Assembly (NCBI GenBank): GCA_031548645.1
Contig: JAVBQX010000249.1
Span: 1 to 18,612, forward strand
Source of the DNA: WRMR01 sp031548645
Lineage (GTDB): Bacteria > Planctomycetota > Planctomycetia > Pirellulales > Thermoguttaceae
DNA: 18,612 nt
Direction: 5' to 3'
Position numbers and translations under genes: made by a program. Each line of letters starts with the position of its first letter. Position 1 is the first letter of the stretch. Below are positions 14,107 through 18,612 of the stretch, in pieces. Under the pieces are notes generated by a model, which was not told where the DNA came from, did no database searches, and saw only the letters and a list, made by a program, of their open reading frames with translations.

Positions 14107-14128
14107 AGCCCGAACCGTAAGCGGGGGG
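14107..14128 (+). repeat. Degenerate single copy of the element A arm
   Basis: The 22 bases between rsmH and the LysM gene match the arm of element A (core gcccggagcgtaagcgacggg) at about 18 positions, by hand alignment. No inverted partner is near. It could be a relic of the same repeat family or chance. Confidence 0.35.
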
Positions 14129-14167
14129 CACAAACTCCAAAACTCAATATTCAGCAGGGATGCGGAT

Positions 14168-17100
14168 ATGACAGGGATGACGGATATCAGCCGCCACGGC
14201 GGCGACAGGAAAAATCGTGACGAACGCGACATCAAAGTCAAGGACGATGCGCTGATCGACCCGGAATTGCTCGCGGCGACTTCGGGCTGCCTCATGCAGG
14301 CGGAAAATCTGGTCGACGACTCGGACGACGATGACGGCTATGATTTCGACAACGCGGGGCCGGGACTGGCCGCGAAAGTGGTGCGGAACGGTTTCAAGCT
14401 GCTCTTTTTCCCTTTGATTCTCGCGTACCGGGGCGTGATGTCGCTGAAACATCTGCCATGGCTTTGCGGGCGAATCGGACAGGGCGTCAAGCAGGGCCCC
14501 GGGGCGATTCTGCGGATCGGGCCGTTTTTCAAATCGCTGTTTTCGCCGACCGGCCGGCTCGGAAAAGCCCTCGTGATCCTCGGGACGGTGACCGGCGTGA
14601 TCTGGGTTTCCCGGAAAATTGCGGCGGTTGGCGCTTCCTGGTCCGCCAAACGCAAGGCCCGGCGAATTGCCGCCGAAGAGGCGACGCTCGAAGCGGAAAT
14701 ACGCGCCGAAGAAACCGCGGCCAAAACTGCGCCGGCGGCCAACTCGCAGTCACATCAAACGCATGCGGGTCACTCACAACACGGTCATACACATTCCGCT
14801 CACGGGCACCGCAAGGTCACGGCGACCGTACAGGTGAGTTCCCCGCAACAACAGCCGGACACCGTCACGTTCAGTTCGCAGTTGCAACAACAGCAGCAAT
14901 CGCAGACCGCTCAACAATCGCAAGAAACGAAAAAAGATGCGGCATCGGCGGACGAATCGGGACACGAGGAAACGCGGGAATCGCGAAAGAAGTTCGGTCT
15001 TGGCAAGTTGAACAAAATCGCCGCCGCTTTCAAACGCTCCGATTCGACGGCTTCGGACGATGCCGCTTCGCCGAATGATTCGGCGGCGATTTCGTCGAAA
15101 CCGGAAAAATCGAAATGGCGGTGGTCGAAACGGGATAAGACGACGGTCGAGGACGCACACGATCCCTTCGCCGAATCGGGCAGTCGCTGGAGTGCGAAAA
15201 AATCGGCCCTGTTCGCCGCGGCGTGCCTCGTTTTGCTCATCGGCGGCTTCAGCGTTGCGCGACAGGTCATGCAAAAAGGCGACGACGTGGCCCTCAACGC
15301 ACCGGACGGCGAAACGCCGGTGACAAGTTTCGACCCCGATGACAATGTTCGTCCGTCATTCGGAGCGGCGCCACCGAAAACTGATTATTTTCCGCAGGCA
15401 CCGTCGACTTCCGCATCAAACAGAAATACGGTCAGTACAAAAAGTTTTCTGGATGCGCAGCAGGACCCACCTCCCTCGGGTATCGCAGTCAACGATCCCC
15501 ATTTTTCGAATCAAGTTCCAACGCAGCAGCTTCCTGACGCCCCCCAAACGGGAGGGGACGTCCCCGCTTTCAGCGCATTCGGGCAATTCAGCGCCGGCGG
15601 CGACATTGCTAATGGCAATGCCGACAATATGAGATTTCAAACGCCGGAAAGCCTGCCCGTTCCGGGAACGCCCGGCGGCACGGCGGAGAATCATGCGGAC
15701 AGTCCCATCGGCGGTTCATTCAATGATTCGTCCTACGCTTTTGCAGACAACACGCAAAGCGGCCAGGGCACCGCCATGCACATCCGCGTGACGGGCCCCT
15801 CCGAAGAAACGCCCTACGAGGAAATTCCCGTTGCCGACAATCGCACCCCCGCCGCACCCGCAACACCGTGGGCGCCCGGTCCGATCGCGAGCGGTTACGG
15901 CGACGAATACGCTCGTGACGAAAGCAGCGTCGCGTTCGCTCCCCCCGCCGCACGGGACGCCGCATCCGCATTGTCGGCGACGCCGCGAGTCGCGTTTGAC
16001 AATGCGTCCGTGCCATCCGGCGCGACAACGGAATCCGCATCGCCTTTATCACTTTCGGCAGAGAGCACAAACGCCGCTGTGACGCCAGCATTAACCCCTG
16101 TTTCAACATCAGCGACCGCGGAATCCGATCAATTCGTTTTAACGGCCGCCCCGCGAACGCCGCAAAGCCGCAGCATCACAACGACGCCGGAGTACGACAC
16201 AGCGGCACAGGCGACGCCACGTTCCGACAGTTTCACTCTGGGCGAGAACGACACAACGTCGACACAATTGCAATCATCGCCGACGCCAACGGTGCGTGAG
16301 AACGCGGCTTCGCTGGCCGACATCTATGCGAATTCACAAACGCCCCGCAACGCCGGAAATTCGATCACGACGGGACCGGCGCCGACCGCTTCAAATTCGA
16401 CCGGACTTGCGGCAATGGCCAACGTACCCGTCGAGCAGGACGGCTGGGACAGCGCCCCCGAACCGCAAATCACCCGTCAAACCGAAGGTTTTTCGCTCAA
16501 CGTCGCGGCTACGCCAGCGTCCGCCGCGCCAGCGGGGGAAATTCCATCGCAGCAGGAACGGCAACCGTTGCAAGCTCATGCGCCGTCGGGAGGCGGTTTC
16601 AGCCTTTCGCAAAATACGCCGTCGGCGCAGGACACGTTCACCAATGCGAACGTCGAACCGCTTGTCGCGAACAATTCGCCTGCGGCAGGTTCCAACGCTT
16701 TCGCCCCGTTTGCCGAAAACCAGATACCGCAAGCCCCGACGTCGAACGGCGGTTCTTTTGCATTGACTCCGCAGGCGACACAACCCGCGCAACAGCAGAT
16801 TCAACAACCGCCGCAGAATATCGTTGGCGGGGCCATTCCGACGCAATACGCCGACGCATCGACGCCGGCAAGCAATCCGCTCAACACGTTCAGTACAAAT
16901 TCGATCAACGCACAGCCGCTCGTCACCGGGACGGGCAATGGCCCGGTCGCCCCGATTGCCGCTGCGAATGCAAACTCGCCCGCGGTCCTGCCGCTCCCGG
17001 ACGCGGTGCATGAAAGCCTCAATGCGGGCGTCGTTTCGCCGAGCCAGCAGATGGCGGCTATGCCGATGGTTTCGGCCAACTCCCAAAGTGCGGCGAGTTT

Positions 17101-17446
17101 CTCACCCCCGGTTCTTGCCCAGGCTGACACGCCGGCGCCGTCCTATGCGGCGCAACCGCAATTGCAGCCGATCCGACAAAGTCAAGGTCAGTCGTTGCAT
17201 GAGGCTTCGCAACAGGTCGCGGGACTTGGCGTCGCCATGCAGGCCGCAACGGTACAACCCCTGAATTCCGGTGCTTCAGCCGGCGTTTACATCGTTCAGC
17301 CGGGCGACAACATTTACAAAATCGCCAAGCAGGAACTGGGAAGCGTCAAGCGTTACCGCGAAATTTACGAGCTGAACCGCGACCGCATCCCGATCGGCCA
17401 GGACACCCTGACCGCCGGGACGGAGTTGCTCATTCCCAACATGTGA
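14168..17446 (+). CDS. Large membrane-anchored LysM protein with disordered linker
   Basis: This is a 1092-residue protein from the ATG at 14168, supported by AGGGA seven bases upstream. A TTG at 14087 would overlap rsmH and add 27 residues that run through a repeat, so it is less likely. In order, there is an acidic N-terminus, a hydrophobic stretch at 78-91 (LLFFPLILAYRGV), a probable helix at about 134-150 (ALVILGTVTGVIWVS) and a basic/acidic Ala-rich coiled segment to about 185. Then come a His-rich patch (196-214, eight His), a Gln-rich run, a basic stretch and a strong membrane helix at about 347-366 (ALFAAACLVLLIGGFSVA). About 670 residues rich in Ala, Pro, Ser, Thr, Gln and Asn follow. 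A single LysM domain closes the protein at 1041-1091 (YIVQPGDNIYKIAKQELG to AGTELLIPN). LysM binds peptidoglycan or other N-acetylglucosamine polymers. The role is unknown. Its position 77 bases after rsmH suggests co-transcription and a possible envelope or division function. Confidence 0.85.
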   Translation: MTGMTDISRHGGDRKNRDERDIKVKDDALIDPELLAATSGCLMQAENLVDDSDDDDGYDFDNAGPGLAAKVVRNGFKLLFFPLILAYRGVMSLKHLPWLCGRIGQGVKQGPGAILRIGPFFKSLFSPTGRLGKALVILGTVTGVIWVSRKIAAVGASWSAKRKARRIAAEEATLEAEIRAEETAAKTAPAANSQSHQTHAGHSQHGHTHSAHGHRKVTATVQVSSPQQQPDTVTFSSQLQQQQQSQTAQQSQETKKDAASADESGHEETRESRKKFGLGKLNKIAAAFKRSDSTASDDAASPNDSAAISSKPEKSKWRWSKRDKTTVEDAHDPFAESGSRWSAKKSALFAAACLVLLIGGFSVARQVMQKGDDVALNAPDGETPVTSFDPDDNVRPSFGAAPPKTDYFPQAPSTSASNRNTVSTKSFLDAQQDPPPSGIAVNDPHFSNQVPTQQLPDAPQTGGDVPAFSAFGQFSAGGDIANGNADNMRFQTPESLPVPGTPGGTAENHADSPIGGSFNDSSYAFADNTQSGQGTAMHIRVTGPSEETPYEEIPVADNRTPAAPATPWAPGPIASGYGDEYARDESSVAFAPPAARDAASALSATPRVAFDNASVPSGATTESASPLSLSAESTNAAVTPALTPVSTSATAESDQFVLTAAPRTPQSRSITTTPEYDTAAQATPRSDSFTLGENDTTSTQLQSSPTPTVRENAASLADIYANSQTPRNAGNSITTGPAPTASNSTGLAAMANVPVEQDGWDSAPEPQITRQTEGFSLNVAATPASAAPAGEIPSQQERQPLQAHAPSGGGFSLSQNTPSAQDTFTNANVEPLVANNSPAAGSNAFAPFAENQIPQAPTSNGGSFALTPQATQPAQQQIQQPPQNIVGGAIPTQYADASTPASNPLNTFSTNSINAQPLVTGTGNGPVAPIAAANANSPAVLPLPDAVHESLNAGVVSPSQQMAAMPMVSANSQSAASFSPPVLAQADTPAPSYAAQPQLQPIRQSQGQSLHEASQQVAGLGVAMQAATVQPLNSGASAGVYIVQPGDNIYKIAKQELGSVKRYREIYELNRDRIPIGQDTLTAGTELLIPNM

Positions 17447-17473
17447 AATGCTTTTGCGCTGAAGCGACAAAAA

Positions 17474-17497
17474 GGTGGCCGACCGAAATCGGCTACC
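17474..17497 (+). terminator. Hairpin after the LysM gene
   Basis: GGTGGCCGA (17474-17482) pairs with TCGGCTACC (17489-17497) across a CCGAAA loop, a 9-bp stem with one G-U pair, 28 bases after the stop. No T run follows directly, so termination is probable from position but not proven. A second weaker stem, CCCAA/TTGGG, lies at 17508-17523. Confidence 0.45.
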
Positions 17498-17552
17498 ATG
17501 ATGTTACCCAAATGCCATTGGGCCGTTCAAAACATCACCATATTTCACTGTC

Positions 17553-17581
17553 TTTTCAAAACCGTGTTTTTGCACTATATT
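17553..17581 (+). promoter_or_regulatory. Candidate promoter for the alcohol dehydrogenase gene
   Basis: TTTTCA (17553-17558) and TATATT (17576-17581) are spaced 17 bases and match four and five of six consensus positions. The leader to the ATG would be about 50 bases. Confidence 0.4.
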
Positions 17582-17638
17582 AATCGTGATCACCTTTTCA
17601 TGATTATTCGACCATTACGGCACACAAGGGAGGCAGCG

Positions 17639-18612
17639 ATGCAGAATTTCACGTTTCACAATCCGACCAAAATTATTTTCGGCAAAGACACGATCGGCCA
17701 GCTCGGGCAGGAGTCGAAACCCTACGGCCAAAAGGCGCTTTTCATTTACGGGCAGGGGGCCATCAAGCGGAACGGCGTTTACGACCAGGCCGTCGCTTCG
17801 CTCAAGGCGGCGGGAATCGAAATCGTCGAATTTCCCGGCGTGCGGGCCAATCCGGTGCTGAGTCACACGCGGCAGGGGGTCGCGCTGGCCAAATCGGAAA
17901 AGGTCGACATGGTCGTCGCGGTCGGGGGCGGCAGCGTCATCGACGAAGCGAAAGCCGTTTGCGCCGGGGCCTGCACCGCGAACGATGTGTGGGAATTTTA
18001 CACCGGCGAATCGGCCCCCGAAACGGCCCTGCCGCTTATCGCCGTGTTGACCGTCGCGGCGACCGGCACCGAAATGAACGGCGGCACGGTCATCACGAAC
18101 GAGGAAACGAAGGAAAAATACGGCTGGGGCAACCCGCTGCTCGCGCCGAAAGTTTCGATTCTCGACCCGGTGACGACCTTCAGCATCGGCCCGGAATACA
18201 CGGCCTATGCGGCGGTCGACTCGGTGACGCACCTGCTCGAAGGCTATTTCACCGCGACCGATCCCGACACGCTTTTGCAGGACCGTTACGTCGAGGGGAT
18301 CGTCCGCACGATCATCGACGTGACCGAAACGATGATCAAAACGCCGAACGATTACCCGGCCCGGGCGACGTTCATGTGGGCCGCGACGCTGGCCTGGAAC
18401 AACATCTCGCCCTGCGGAATCGGCCCGTGGTCGACGCCCAACCACCTGATCGGGCACAGCATGAGCGCCCTGTTCGACACCCCGCACGGGGCCTCGCTTT
18501 CGATCGCGCTGTCCGGCTGGCTGCCGTGGTACGCGGAACAGGATGCGGCCAACGTCCGGCAACTGGCCCAATTCGGCAAGGCCGTGTTCGACATTTCGGA
18601 AAGCGACCCGAA
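17639..18612 (+). CDS. Iron-containing alcohol dehydrogenase, butanol dehydrogenase type (3' end outside window)
   Basis: The frame is open to the end of the window, giving 324 residues of an expected 385-390. The N-terminal block FTFHNPTKIIFGKDTIGQLG and the nucleotide-binding AVGGGSVIDEAKAV (near residue 100) mark a group III iron-dependent dehydrogenase. The four metal ligands can be read as D194, H198 (VDSVTHLLEGYF), H269 (NHLIGHSMSAL) and H283 (TPHGASLSI), with the same spacing as in E. coli YqhD. The enzyme should interconvert aldehydes and alcohols with NAD(P)H in the cytoplasm, either in fermentation or aldehyde detoxification. The physiological substrate is unknown. AAGGGAGG at 17626-17633, five bases before the ATG, fixes the start. 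It stands alone after a 192-base gap with its own promoter candidate. Confidence 0.94.
   Translation, partial: MQNFTFHNPTKIIFGKDTIGQLGQESKPYGQKALFIYGQGAIKRNGVYDQAVASLKAAGIEIVEFPGVRANPVLSHTRQGVALAKSEKVDMVVAVGGGSVIDEAKAVCAGACTANDVWEFYTGESAPETALPLIAVLTVAATGTEMNGGTVITNEETKEKYGWGNPLLAPKVSILDPVTTFSIGPEYTAYAAVDSVTHLLEGYFTATDPDTLLQDRYVEGIVRTIIDVTETMIKTPNDYPARATFMWAATLAWNNISPCGIGPWSTPNHLIGHSMSALFDTPHGASLSIALSGWLPWYAEQDAANVRQLAQFGKAVFDISESDP

Noticed and set aside
13047..14147. 366-codon reverse-strand open frame opposite rsmH
   Set aside because: It is a mirror of the clear rsmH frame, rich in Arg, His and Phe as expected from a GC-biased complement, with no recognisable domain.
17615..18571. 318-codon reverse-strand open frame opposite the dehydrogenase gene
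   Set aside because: The forward frame has every metal ligand and nucleotide motif of the family; the opposite frame is compositional shadow (Arg/Asp/Gly-rich).

Overview
The window looks like a chromosomal segment of a Planctomycetota bacterium, perhaps of the Pirellulales type. This is judged from protein character and context, not from a database search. The supporting signs are a DUF6807/PmoA-like secreted protein, a DUF3467 protein, a secreted GH2 enzyme, an rsmH gene with no fts or mur genes around it, a CdsA with an altered signature, and intergenic palindromes with arms of the type cccggagcgtaagcg. Genes are GC-rich and most gaps are AT-rich. No tRNA, rRNA, CRISPR array, phage gene or transposase was seen.

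Layout. A forward block (1-6132) holds the 3' half of leuA (leucine synthesis), fmt (initiator tRNA formylation), cdsA (CDP-diacylglycerol synthesis) and a secreted GH2 glycosidase. A reverse block (6185-12752), listed in window order, holds an ExbD/TolR-like coiled-coil protein, a MotA/TolQ/ExbB-like channel, a short membrane-anchored protein with an ExbD-like periplasmic domain, yacG, a DUF3467 gene with a clear terminator, smpB, a fabH-type ketosynthase and a secreted DUF6807 protein. A second forward block (13143-18612) holds rsmH, a very long membrane-anchored LysM protein and the 5' part of an iron-dependent alcohol dehydrogenase that runs off the window.

How the genes relate. Most are housekeeping genes. 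The two secreted proteins (GH2 and DUF6807) suggest polysaccharide or glycoside use. The most system-like part is the reverse-strand group 6185-8633. A TolQ-like channel and an ExbD-like stator overlap by 4 bp and probably form an ion-driven motor. A third gene upstream carries a second ExbD-like domain, and a 192-bp palindromic element separates it from the pair. The second unusual item is the 1092-residue LysM protein directly after rsmH, where many bacteria carry ftsL and ftsI. It has membrane segments in its N-terminal third, a His-rich patch, a disordered linker of about 670 residues with a recurring F-x-L motif, and one C-terminal LysM domain.

Non-coding content includes two long-armed palindromic elements (872-1014 and 7944-8135), a smaller palindromic repeat of the TTTGCGTCTTTGCGTGAAA type (2221-2309), a pair of similar 20-bp words in two AT-rich gaps, several promoter candidates, and one convincing intrinsic terminator (9073-9102, reverse strand).
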